DNA of 64,000 nucleotides from assembly GCA_963795435.1 (NCBI GenBank), contig CAWCHV010000007.1, forward strand, positions 2,480,001 to 2,544,000. Reading direction: 5' to 3'. The stretch's first letter is position 1. Each line of letters opens with the position of its first letter. The stretch comes from JAFKFI01 sp963795435. GTDB taxonomy: Bacteria > Pseudomonadota > Alphaproteobacteria > Acetobacterales > Acetobacteraceae. Below the pieces are notes generated by a model. That model was not told the origin of the DNA and made no database searches. It was given only the letters and a program-made list of their open reading frames with translations. The translations under genes and the position numbers were made by a program. Positions 53,532-61,462 of this stretch are shown piece by piece.

Positions 53532-54170
53532 TCAGTCGTCGTGACTGCCCGAGCCGTGGCTGCCGATCATCGCCAGCACCTCTCGGCGCGTGCTCGGGTC
53601 GTCGCGGAAGGCGCCGAGCATCCGGCTCGTCACCATCGTCACCCCCGGCTTGTGGACGCCGCGCGTGGTCATGCACTGGTGCGCCGCCTCGATCACGACG
53701 GCGACGCCGCGCGGCTGCAGCACGTCCTGGATGGTGTTGGCGATCTGCGCGGTCATTTTCTCCTGGATCTGCAGCCGCTTGGCGTATGCGTCCACGACGC
53801 GGGCGAGCTTGCTGATGCCGACCACGCGAGTCCCCGGCAAGTAGGCGACGTGGGCGCGGCCGATGATCGGGCGCAGATGGTGCTCGCAATGGCTCTCGAC
53901 GCGGATGTCGCGCAGCAGCACGATCTCGTCGTAGCCGTCGGTCTCCTCGAAGGTGCGCTCCAGCAGTGCGACCGGGTCCTCGTCGTAGCCGGCGAAGAAC
54001 TCGGTGAACGAGCGCACCACGCGGCCGGGCGTCTCGACCAGCCCCTCGCGATCGGGGTCGTCGCCGGCCCAGCGCAGCAGCACGCGCACCGCTTCCTCGG
54101 CCTCCTGCTCGGTCGGGCGCCGGGCCGGCAATGCTGGCGTGGGCTGGGGGACGGACTTCAGTTGGGCCAC
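53532..54170 (-). CDS. folE: GTP cyclohydrolase I
   Basis: 212 residues. VESHCEHHLRPIIGRAHVAY with the zinc Cys and His residues, GISKLARVVDAYAKRLQIQE and EAAHQCMTTRGVHKPGVTMV are diagnostic. It starts folate (and other pterin) synthesis from GTP, feeding the same pathway as folB at 17.8 kb. It precedes selB by 22 bp on the same strand, so the two are probably co-transcribed. Confidence 0.97.
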   Translation of the reverse strand: MAQLKSVPQPTPALPARRPTEQEAEEAVRVLLRWAGDDPDREGLVETPGRVVRSFTEFFAGYDEDPVALLERTFEETDGYDEIVLLRDIRVESHCEHHLRPIIGRAHVAYLPGTRVVGISKLARVVDAYAKRLQIQEKMTAQIANTIQDVLQPRGVAVVIEAAHQCMTTRGVHKPGVTMVTSRMLGAFRDDPSTRREVLAMIGSHGSGSHDD

Positions 54171-54260
54171 CGGACGGGCACTCCCTCGAAGACTTCTCCC
54201 CGGAAGATAGGGCCTCGGCAGGTGGGGGCAACCGCCGCCCGGATCAACGCAAACGAGGGA

Positions 54261-54665
54261 TCAATGCACTCGGCCGCTCTCGTGCGGGCTGTCGAGGCTG
54301 AAGGCCGGGATCGCCACATCAAAATTCTCGCCCGAGGCCGGCACGATCATGTGATAGGCGCCGACCATGAAGCCCGACGGCGTGTCGAGCGGCGTGCCGG
54401 AGGTGTATTCGAAGCTCTCCCCCGGCTCGAGCAGCGGCTGCTCGCCCACCACGCCGGCGCCGTGCACGTGCTGCGAGCGGCCGTGGGCGTCGGTGATGTG
54501 CCAGGTGCGTCGCAGCAGCTGCACCGGCTCGCGCCCGCGATTCTCGATCCGCACGCGATAGGCCCAGACGTAGTGGCTCTCCTCGGGCTTGGACTGGTCC
54601 TCGAGATAGAAGGACCGGACGGTGACGCGGATATGACGCGTGGTCTTCGCGTAGTCCTCAGCCAT
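54261..54665 (-). CDS. apaG: Co2+/Mg2+ efflux-type protein ApaG
   Basis: 134 residues from MAEDYAKTTRHIRVTVRSFY. HYVWAYRVRIENRGREPVQL, LLRRTWHITDAHGRSQHVHG, GVVGEQPLLEPGESFEYTSG and GFMVGAYHM are the ApaG/DUF525 beta-sandwich. The domain is shared with F-box proteins; its bacterial role (linked to Co resistance and Ap4A levels) is unsettled. Confidence 0.95.
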   Translation of the reverse strand: MAEDYAKTTRHIRVTVRSFYLEDQSKPEESHYVWAYRVRIENRGREPVQLLRRTWHITDAHGRSQHVHGAGVVGEQPLLEPGESFEYTSGTPLDTPSGFMVGAYHMIVPASGENFDVAIPAFSLDSPHESGRVH

Positions 54666-54761
54666 GACACGCAAGCTTTCTCGCTGCGACGCCCCGATGA
54701 ATTGAAGTTGGGACGATAGGACTGTCCAGTGCCTCTTCCCGAGGGGTCTCTTCCATATGGG

Positions 54762-55223
54762 TCACTCACCCTTGCCACGATCAACAAACATCAATCCGGG
54801 CATGTGGGTCGATCCTGACGACGTTATCTCGTGCCGGCGTATCCGCGCACCTTGCACGTTGACCAGGTCATGCCCGTCAGAAAGGAAGTGTCTTATGAGA
54901 GCTCGCTCCAAAATTGGCAAACAACGCCCAATTTGCTGCCCCTGACGCGGTCTAAACGCTCCCGCCAAGATGACCCGTCTGCCGGCTTTTGCGTTGCGCA
55001 AGTGTAGCATCAGCTTGAGGTTCTTCAGCTGCCCTTTCGTTCTTTGTTGCAGATTGTTGGCCTTTCCCACATACAGAGCTTCAAATGAATTGCCATAAGT
55101 CCGGCCAAATACATACAGACCGGCTACTGTTTCCATCCTTTCGTTATCAAACGAATATATCAGGCCACTTGATGATGCATCTGTCAGCTGAAGCGGCCGC
55201 TTCCACTCGACTGTTAGCTGCAT
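54762..55223 (-). CDS. GIY-YIG domain protein in a low-GC patch
   Basis: 153 residues. TVAGLYVFGRTYGNSFEALY then VGKANNLQQRTKGQ is the GIY-YIG nuclease core (GLYVF / ALYVGKA / R). Later residues, ERALIRHFLSDGHDLVNVQG, contain the helix with the metal Glu. Such small proteins occur in defence and mobile contexts as well as alone. The gene and its flanks (about 54690-55320) are much less GC-rich than the rest, a sign of recent transfer. It has no partner gene. Confidence 0.8.
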   Translation of the reverse strand: MQLTVEWKRPLQLTDASSSGLIYSFDNERMETVAGLYVFGRTYGNSFEALYVGKANNLQQRTKGQLKNLKLMLHLRNAKAGRRVILAGAFRPRQGQQIGRCLPILERALIRHFLSDGHDLVNVQGARIRRHEITSSGSTHMPGLMFVDRGKGE

Positions 55224-55332
55224 TGCGCCTCCGGTGGCTTTCTAGAGAGCACTCAACAGGTGCCCATAATTCGTTCTGCATTCGGTAGAGATCGGCGCTC
55301 AGACGACGAAGCGTGTCAAACGAGGTACTCCC

Positions 55333-56557
55333 CTACTCGGCGGCACGCGCTCGCGCCGTGGCCTCGGCCAGCCCGCGCGCCAGATCCTCCTTCAGATCCG
55401 CGACATCCTCGAGCCCCACGGAGAGGCGGATGGCGCCGTCGGTGATGCCCTGCCGCGCGCGCTCCTCGGGGCCGATCCGCATGTGCGTCGTGGTCGCCGG
55501 ATGGGTCGCGAGCGACTTGGAATCACCGAGGTTGTTCGACAGCGCGATGAGGCGGAAGCCGTTCATCGCGCGGAACGCGCCGTCCTTGCCGCCCCGCACC
55601 TCGAACGCGACCATCGTGCCGCCCGCGCTCATCTGGCGCGCCGCCAGCGCGTGTTGCGGATGGTCCTTGCGCGTCGGGTACCACACCCGGCTCACCTCGG
55701 GCCTCGCCGCGAGGAAATCAGCGATCGCCTCGGCGCTGCGCGTCGCCGCGTCGACGCGGAGCTTGAGGGTCTCCAGGCCCTTCAACAGCAGCCAAGCGTT
55801 GAACGCCGACAGCGTCGGGCCGGTGTTGCGTACGAAGGGTTGCAGCGTCTCCTCGATCCATTTGCGCGCGCCCAGCACCGCGCCGCCGAGCACGCGGCCT
55901 TGGCCGTCGATGTGCTTGGTGCAGGAATAGACGACGACGTCGGCGCCAAAATCGAGCGGCTTCTGCAAGAGCGGTGTGGCGAACACGTTGTCCACCACGA
56001 CGATCGCGCCGGCGGCGTGCGCGAGTTCTGCGATCGCCGCCATGTCGACGATCTCCAGCATCGGATTGGAGGGCGTTTCCAGCAGCACGAGCTGCGCGGG
56101 CTTGGCGAGGGCGGCGCGCCACTGGCCGAGGTCCGGCCCGTCGACGAACTCGGCCGCGATGCCGAAGCGGGGAAGCAGCGTGGAGACGATCCAGAAACAA
56201 CCGCCGAACAGCGCGCGCGAGGCCACCACGCGATCGCCCGTTTTCAGGTGGGAGAACAGCGCGCCGTGCACCGCCGCCATGCCGGACGCCATGACGCGGC
56301 ACGCCTCCGCGCCCTCGACCTGGGCCAGCCGAGCTTCCAGCATCGCGACGGTCGGGTTGTCGAAGCGGGAGTACCTGGTACCGCTCGACCTCGTTGCGGA
56401 AGGTCGCCTCGGCCTGCTCGGCGCTGTCGTAGACGAAGCCGGAGGTGAGGTAGAGCGCCTCGGCGGTCTCGCCGAAATGGCTGCGCTGGATGCCGCCGTG
56501 GATCAGCGCGGTGCCGGGTCGAAAAGTGAGGGGTCGGCAGGCGGGGGTGTCGGACAT
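55333..56557 (-). CDS. metZ: O-succinylhomoserine sulfhydrylase, frameshifted near its N-terminus
   Basis: The first frame from ATG 56557 reads MSDTPACRPLTFRPGTALIH, GGIQRSHFGETAEALYLTSG, ending at ...VERYQ. One extra G (CAGGTAC for CAGTAC, at 56374-56375) then shifts it, and the next frame continues YSRFDNPTVAMLEARLAQVE through the PLP site YSCTKHIDGQGR to the stop. Together about 400 residues of a Cys/Met-metabolism PLP enzyme. MetZ makes homocysteine directly from O-succinylhomoserine and sulfide. A SAM-II riboswitch lies upstream, which fits. Confidence 0.92.
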
Positions 56558-56628
56558 GCGTGTCTGGGCCTCTCGCGGTTGGCCCGACCTCGGAGCAGCG
56601 GATCGCCTGGTGGATCGGTCGCGAGCCG

Positions 56629-56690
56629 CTGGCCTCTTTAGCGCGCTTGTTTCACCTCGCCGCAATCCGGCCGGACAAATCACGAGGGGC
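56629..56690 (-). promoter_or_regulatory. SAM-II riboswitch upstream of metZ
   Basis: The minus strand reads CTCGTGATTTG, then CCGGCCGGATTGCGGCG, then GTGAAACAAGCGCGCTAAAG and AGGCC. This follows the SAM-II (metA motif) consensus: a purine-rich GTGATTTG, a stem with ATTGC/CTTGC, AAACAA and GCTAAAxAGG, which forms the H-type pseudoknot. It sits about 70 nt before the metZ start. SAM-II elements regulate metZ/metA in alphaproteobacteria, shutting them off when SAM is plentiful. Confidence 0.88.
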
Positions 56691-56802
56691 CTGGGGCCGG
56701 GCGCAACCTAGGCGCCGGCGGATTGCGCCGTCAAGGCGGGGCCGGCCGGCGAACTCGGGCGTCGGGCGGGCGGGCATGGCGCATCCTGGCGATCCGCTTG
56801 AT

Positions 56803-56813
56803 ATACGACGTAT
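56803..56813 (+). promoter_or_regulatory. palindrome before higB (operator candidate)
   Basis: ATACG-A-CGTAT is a perfect inverted repeat, followed by another GCGTAT and a GGCGTATTATGCC-type near-palindrome up to 56827, 20 to 6 bp before the higB start. HigA proteins repress their operon by binding such sites, so this is the probable operator and promoter region. Confidence 0.5.
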
Positions 56814-56833
56814 GGCGTATTATGCCACGCATA

Positions 56834-57115
56834 ATGGCCATCCGATCGTTCGCCAATGACGAGGCCGAGCAGCTTTTCCGAACGGGCAAGAGTCGGCGGT
56901 TTGGGGCGATTGCCAAGGTGGCCTTGCGGAAGCTCGACATGCTGGAGGCCGCTGTGACGCTGGAAGACTTGCGCGTCCCGCCGGGCAACCGGCTGGAAGT
57001 GCTGCGCGGCGGCCGGGCCGGTCAGCATTCGATCCGCGTCAACGACCAATGGCGGATCGTCTTCACGTGGACGAGCGCCGGTCCGGCCGAGGTTGCGATT
57101 GTTGACTATCACTGA
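56834..57115 (+). CDS. higB: HigB/RelE-family toxin
   Basis: 93 residues from MAIRSFANDEAEQLFRTGKS. LEDLRVPPGNRLEVLRGGRA and GQHSIRVNDQWRIVFTWTSA are the RelE-fold strands of the HigB (plasmid maintenance killer) group, ribosome-dependent mRNA interferases. The toxin gene precedes the antitoxin, as usual for higBA. Confidence 0.93.
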   Translation: MAIRSFANDEAEQLFRTGKSRRFGAIAKVALRKLDMLEAAVTLEDLRVPPGNRLEVLRGGRAGQHSIRVNDQWRIVFTWTSAGPAEVAIVDYH

Positions 57116-57133
57116 CCCGAACGGAGACCGACG

Positions 57134-57436
57134 ATGACGACCCGGATCGCGACGCATCCCGGCGAGGTGCTGCGGGAGGAATTCATGGGGCCGCTCGGGC
57201 TGAGCGCGAATGCCCTGGCGCGCGCGCTTTATGTCCCAGCGAACCGCATCACCGCGATCATCGCGGAGCATGATCCGCGCGCGGTCACGCCCGACACGGC
57301 GCTGCGTCTGGCGCGCTATCTCGGCACCTCGGCCGAGTTCTGGCTGAACTTGCAGGCCGCGCACGATCTCTCGCGCGCCAAGGAAGAGGTCGGCCGCGAG
57401 ATCGAGCAGCAGGTGCGGCCTCGGACCGCCGCCTGA
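57134..57436 (+). CDS. higA: HigA-family antitoxin
   Basis: 100 residues with the XRE-type helix-turn-helix: THPGEVLREEFMGPLGLSAN, ALARALYVPANRITAIIAEH, LARYLGTSAEFWLNLQAAHD. HigA binds the toxin and the operon's promoter. It is 18 bp behind higB with GGAG in the gap. The stop is 90 bp before a tRNA gene. Confidence 0.94.
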   Translation: MTTRIATHPGEVLREEFMGPLGLSANALARALYVPANRITAIIAEHDPRAVTPDTALRLARYLGTSAEFWLNLQAAHDLSRAKEEVGREIEQQVRPRTAA

Positions 57437-57525
57437 GGATGCCCATCGCAGTCAACCCACGCGAGCAAAAGGCAACGCTCAAACCCCTTGTAAACTGCTC
57501 GCGAGCAGGTAACCTCACACTCGAG

Positions 57526-57596
57526 GCGGGTGTAGTTCAATGGTAGAACGGCAGCTTCCCAAGCTGCATACGAGGGTTCGATTCCCTTCACCCGCT
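57526..57596 (+). tRNA. tRNA-Gly (anticodon CCC)
   Basis: 71 nt. Acceptor GCGGGTG/CACCCGC, D-arm GTTCAATGGTAGAAC, anticodon arm GCAGC-TTCCCAA-GCTGC (anticodon CCC), T-arm GAGGG-TTCGATT-CCCTT. CCA is not encoded. tRNA genes are common integration sites, and small genes of unclear origin plus an IS follow. Confidence 0.95.
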
Positions 57597-57655
57597 CCGG
57601 CGGCCCAGAGCTGTTGCCTTCTGCTATGCGGACGGGATTTCCGATCGTGGTGAAC

Positions 57656-57829
57656 ATGTCCGCAAATCAAAATCGCCGCGACGACTTCTCGACCGCCGAA
57701 AGCGAGGCAGAACGGGACGAAGCTGCCATCGGAGGCGAGCGAGATCTATGCCCCGATTCCGATCCGGTTGCCGAGTTCATGAAGCGGACGCGCGGGCGGC
57801 TCTCCCAATTCCATCCGATTGAGCCCTGA
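57656..57829 (+). CDS. possible small acidic protein
   Basis: 57 residues, MSANQNRRDDFSTAESEAER... ending FMKRTRGRLSQFHPIEP. No domain, membrane segment or family recognised. It ends 2 bp before a convergent small gene. The composition is reasonable for a real protein, but there is no ribosome site of note, so it is tentative. Confidence 0.35.
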   Translation: MSANQNRRDDFSTAESEAERDEAAIGGERDLCPDSDPVAEFMKRTRGRLSQFHPIEP

Positions 57830-57831
57830 TT

Positions 57832-58062
57832 TTACCCGAGCCCGAATGTCTCCCGCAGAATATCGAACAGCAGCTTAGCCGAATGATCGTCGACCTGAAT
57901 GGTCTGGCTCTTCTTACCAGGAATCTTCCGAGTTGGTGATCCATATGTATCGATCTGTAGATAGGTCTTCTGATCAGCTCCACGAAAGGAACTGTACCGT
58001 ACAGTCAACTTCGCCGTGAACTTCGTTGCGCTGTAACTCGACTTTCTCGAGGGATCTGACAA
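57832..58062 (-). CDS. small conserved-looking protein of unknown function
   Basis: 76 residues from a TTG: SSYSATKFTAKLTVRYSSFR, GADQKTYLQIDTYGSPTRKI, PGKKSQTIQVDDHSAKLLFD. It has a basic beta-rich first half and a helix at the end. Codon use differs from the neighbours (lower GC), but the protein pattern is coherent. The true start may be further upstream in another frame if an indel lies near 58060. No function suggested. Confidence 0.6.
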   Translation of the reverse strand: MSDPSRKSSYSATKFTAKLTVRYSSFRGADQKTYLQIDTYGSPTRKIPGKKSQTIQVDDHSAKLLFDILRETFGLG

Positions 58063-58446
58063 AAGCCATCGGACTGCCTCCTACTCGATCACCCCGCACG
58101 CGATCCGCCCCCCGCGGCCGCCGAGCGGGACGGGCTGGTCGCTGTAATTGTCGCCCCGGCGTGGATCATCAGGGCGCGGCCGCGCAGTTGCGCGATGTCT
58201 TTGATGGCGGGTGCGATCACGTGCTCCCTGGCCGTGCCGGTCTGCGCGACCCGCAGCACCGGGAGGTCGCCTAGATGGCCGTGGCCTGTCGGCCCCTCGT
58301 GGTGGCCGGTGTGGGCGGGGTCGAGATGGCCGCCCGCGGCGCCGGCCAGGACCGGCTGGCCGCCGGCGGTGCCCGGGGCGCAAGTGCCGTTCTCGTGGAC
58401 GTGGAAGCGTGCGTGCCGGGGGACAGGCCCTTGAGGTCGGTGTCTA

Positions 58447-59605
58447 ATACCAAGGCTTCGAGATTGTGACTCGAGGGGCTTCCCCGACGCGGCGGCGTTC
58501 TGATTCAAGACGGCGAACGCAGGAGTTCGCCATGCCGATCCCGCTTCGGGCCGATTTTGATGCGTCGCAGCTGCGGTCCGCTGCCCGCCGGAGCAAGGAC
58601 GGTCCGCAGGCGCGGCGATTGCTGGCGTTGGCGGCGATCTACGATGGTGCGAGCCGCACGGAGGCGGCCCGGATCGGCGGTGTGACGTTGCAGATCGTGC
58701 GCGACTGGGTGGTCAAGCTCAACACCCATGGCCCGGACGGCCTGGTCGATCGCAAGGCGCCCGGTCAGCCGTCGCGGCTGAACGACAGGCACCGCGCGGC
58801 GCTGGCCGAGATGATCGAGAGCGGGCCGATCCCCGCGATTCATGGCGTGGTGCGTTGGCGCATCATCGACCTGTGCCAATGGGTCTGGGACGAGTTCCAG
58901 GTCACCATCGCCAAGCAGACGCTCGGCCGCGAGCTGCGCGCGATGGGGTATCGCAAGCTGTCCGCGCGTCCGCGTCATCACGCGCAGGCCGAGGGCGCCA
59001 TCGAGGCTTTTAAAAAAGCTTCCCCGCGCAGCTGGACGCGATCGCGCGCCAGAAGGGCGTCGCTCCCGGCGATGTAGAGATCTGGTTCGGCGATGAAGCG
59101 CGCATCGGTCAGAAAAACAAGATCACGCGACGCTGGGCGAAACGCGGCACCCGGCCATCCGCCCCACACGACCAGCGCACGGCCTCGACCTACATCTTCG
59201 GTGCCATCTGCCCCAAAGAGGGCAAGAGCGTCGGCCTGATCCTGCCCTGGTGCAACACCGAGGCGATGGGCCTGCATCTGGCGGCGATCTCGGCGCAGGT
59301 CGCGCCCGGACGGCACGCGGCGCTTCTTGTCGATCAAGCCGGATGGCACACGTCCGAGAAGCTCGTCGTGCCCGACAACCTCACAATCGTGTCGCTGCCC
59401 GCCAAATGCCCAGAGCTGAACCCGCAAGAGAACGTGTGGGAGTTCATGCGCGACAACTGGCTCTCCAACCGAGTGTTCACCTGCTACGACAACCTGGTCG
59501 ACCATTGCTGCGACGCCTGGAACAAACTCGTCGATCAACCTTGGAGAATCATGTCCCTTGGGCTGCGAGACTGGGCGCATGGGTACTAATCAGAGAATCC
59601 TGGTA
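58447..59605 (+). mobile_element. IS630-family insertion sequence
   Basis: About 1159 bp between TA dinucleotides (58445-58446 and 59606-59607). The left end ATACCAAGGCTTCG and right end (reverse) TACCAGGATTCTC are imperfect inverted repeats. A TA target duplicated on insertion is the hallmark of IS630/Tc1-mariner elements. The host gene sodC reads ATG-TTA-GAC once the element and one TA are removed, which fixes the boundaries. Confidence 0.9.
58532..59589 (+). CDS. IS630 transposase, two frames joined by -1 frameshift
   Basis: Frame 1 (58532-59077): helix-turn-helix part MPIPLRADFDASQLRSAARR to ...AEGAIEAFKK. At AAAAAA (59012-59017) a -1 shift gives SFPAQLDAIARQKGVAPGDV and then the DDE catalytic region: EIWFGDEARIGQ (Asp), HAALLVDQAGWHTS (Asp), CPELNPQENVWEFMRDNW (Glu), ending at 59589. 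Joined length about 352 residues, normal for the family. Programmed slippage or transcript realignment at A6 is likely, although a base error is possible. Confidence 0.88.
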
Positions 59606-59821
59606 TAACATCGCGCCGCTGGGGACTTGGCTGATCGTAATGGTCCCGATCGCCGCACCGGGACCGGTCGGTGTCGCGAGATGCATGTCGGCGTGCAGAT
59701 CGGCCGCGTACGCATTGGCCGCGACGCCGAGACCGCCGGCCAGAGCCGCGACGGTGAGCAGATGTTTCATTCGGCATCTCCCCAGAACCGACACCCAGCC
59801 TCGCCCGCGACGCGCCGGCGG

Positions 59822-61462
59822 TCAACGCATCGGTGCCGCGATCGGCGTGGGATCGTCCTCCTCGGTGTCGATCGTGGGATCGGCTTCGAGCGAGAAGGCG
59901 GCGGCCATCAGGGCGCGCGTGTAGTCTTCGCGCGGGGCGGCGAACACGCGCTCGGCGGGGCCTTCCTCCACCACGCGGCCGTGGCGCAGCACCACCACGC
60001 GATGCGCCAGCGCGCGCACCACTTTCAGATCGTGGCTGATGAACAGATAGCCGAGCTCATGCCGCTCCTGCAGGCCGCGCAGCAGCGCCACGATCTGCGC
60101 CTGGACGGACATGTCGAGCGCGCTGGTCGGCTCGTCGAGCACCACGAAATGCGGCTTCAGCACCATCGCCCGCGCGATGGCGACGCGCTGGCGCTGGCCG
60201 CCGCTGAACTCGTGCGGATAGCGCTCCGACTGCTCCGCCGAAAGCCCGACCTCGGCCAGCGCCTCGGCGACGCGCGCGTCCCGCTCGGCGCGCGACAGGC
60301 GCGGCTCGTGCACCGACAGGCCCTCGGCGACGATCTCGCCGACGGAGAGGCGCGGCGACAGGCTGCCGAACGGGTCCTGGAACACGATCTGCATTCGCGC
60401 CCGCAACCGCCGCAGCGCGCGCTTGTCGAGCCTCGCCAGCTCCTTTCCCTCGAACGCGACGTGCCCGTCGGCGGCGAGCAGCCGGAGCGAGGCGAACCCC
60501 ATCGTGCTCTTGCCCGAGCCGCTCTCGCCGACCAGCCCGACCGTCTCGCCGGCGTGGACCGCGATGGTCACCCCGTCCACCGCCCGGACGAATCCCACCG
60601 CGCGGCGCAGCACGCCGCGACGGATGGCGAAATGGACGCGCACGTCCTTGGTATCGAGCAACGTCCGCGCGTCGCCCGCGATCGGACGCGGCCTGCCCTT
60701 CGGCTGTGCGGCGAGCAGCATCCGCGTGTAGGGGTGTTGCGGCTTCTTGAACACCTCCGCAACGCGTCCGCTTTCCACCATCACGCCGTCCTTCATCACG
60801 CACACCCTGTCGGCGTAGCGGCGGACGATTTCGAGGTCGTGGCTGATGAGCAGCATGGCAAGGCCGCGCGCCCTCTTGAGGTCGGCCAGCAGCCTGAGGA
60901 TCTGCGCCTGGATGGTGACGTCGAGCGCCGTGGTCGGCTCGTCGGCGATCAGCAGCGCGGGGTCGTTGGCGAGCGCCATCGCGATCATCACCCGTTGCCG
61001 CTGCCCACCGGACAACTGATGCGGGAATGCGCCGAGCCGATGCTCCGCGTCCGCAAAGCCCGCCTGCCCCAGCAACTCGACGACACGGCGCCGCAACTTG
61101 GCGCCGACGAGCGGACGGTGTAGCTGCACCGCCTCGGCCACCTGCTTGCCGATGCGGTGCAGCGGATTGAGGCTGGTCATCGGCTCCTGGAAAATGATCC
61201 CGGCGAGCTCGCCGCGCGCGCGCCGCAACACCCGCGCGTCGCCGCCGATCATCTGCTTGCCGTCGAGCGCGATGCGCCCGGTCGGGTTGCAGCAGCCGGT
61301 GGGGAGCAATTGCAGCAGCGACAGCGCGGTCAGCGACTTGCCCGAACCGCTCTCGCCGACCAGCGCCAGGGTCTCGCCGCGATCGAGCGTGAACGACACG
61401 CGATCGACCACGCGCTTCTCGCCGAACGCGACCGAAAGTTCCTCGACTTCGACCAAGCTCAT
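59822..61462 (-). CDS. yejF: peptide/microcin C-type ABC transporter, double ATPase YejF
   Basis: 546 residues with two ABC ATPase domains in one chain. First: LVGESGSGKSLTALSLLQLL, QLSGGQRQRVMIAMALA, LLIADEPTTALD. Second: LVGESGSGKSTMGFASLRLL, FSGGQRQRVAIARAMV, FVVLDEPTSALD. Powers uptake of oligopeptides (microcin C-like) by the YejABE importer. ATG 61462 overlaps the yejE stop (ATGA). Confidence 0.95.
   Translation of the reverse strand: MSLVEVEELSVAFGEKRVVDRVSFTLDRGETLALVGESGSGKSLTALSLLQLLPTGCCNPTGRIALDGKQMIGGDARVLRRARGELAGIIFQEPMTSLNPLHRIGKQVAEAVQLHRPLVGAKLRRRVVELLGQAGFADAEHRLGAFPHQLSGGQRQRVMIAMALANDPALLIADEPTTALDVTIQAQILRLLADLKRARGLAMLLISHDLEIVRRYADRVCVMKDGVMVESGRVAEVFKKPQHPYTRMLLAAQPKGRPRPIAGDARTLLDTKDVRVHFAIRRGVLRRAVGFVRAVDGVTIAVHAGETVGLVGESGSGKSTMGFASLRLLAADGHVAFEGKELARLDKRALRRLRARMQIVFQDPFGSLSPRLSVGEIVAEGLSVHEPRLSRAERDARVAEALAEVGLSAEQSERYPHEFSGGQRQRVAIARAMVLKPHFVVLDEPTSALDMSVQAQIVALLRGLQERHELGYLFISHDLKVVRALAHRVVVLRHGRVVEEGPAERVFAAPREDYTRALMAAAFSLEADPTIDTEEDDPTPIAAPMR

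Larger units (their letters stand above)
58081..59770 (-). pseudogene. sodC: Cu/Zn superoxide dismutase gene split by an IS630-type element
   Basis: The N-terminal piece (59770 to 59606) has signal peptide MKHLLTVAALAGGLGVAANA and IGTITISQVPSGAML. The gene resumes after the element at 58446 with DTDLKGLSPGTHA, FHVHENGTCAPGTAGGQPVL, HLGDLPVL and GGDNYSDQPVPLGGRGGRIA, the copper/zinc-binding SodC core. The two pieces rejoin in frame across a single TA. Inside the C-terminal part two single-base losses (near 58405 and 58155) also break the frame. The periplasmic superoxide dismutase is therefore not made from this locus. Confidence 0.9.
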
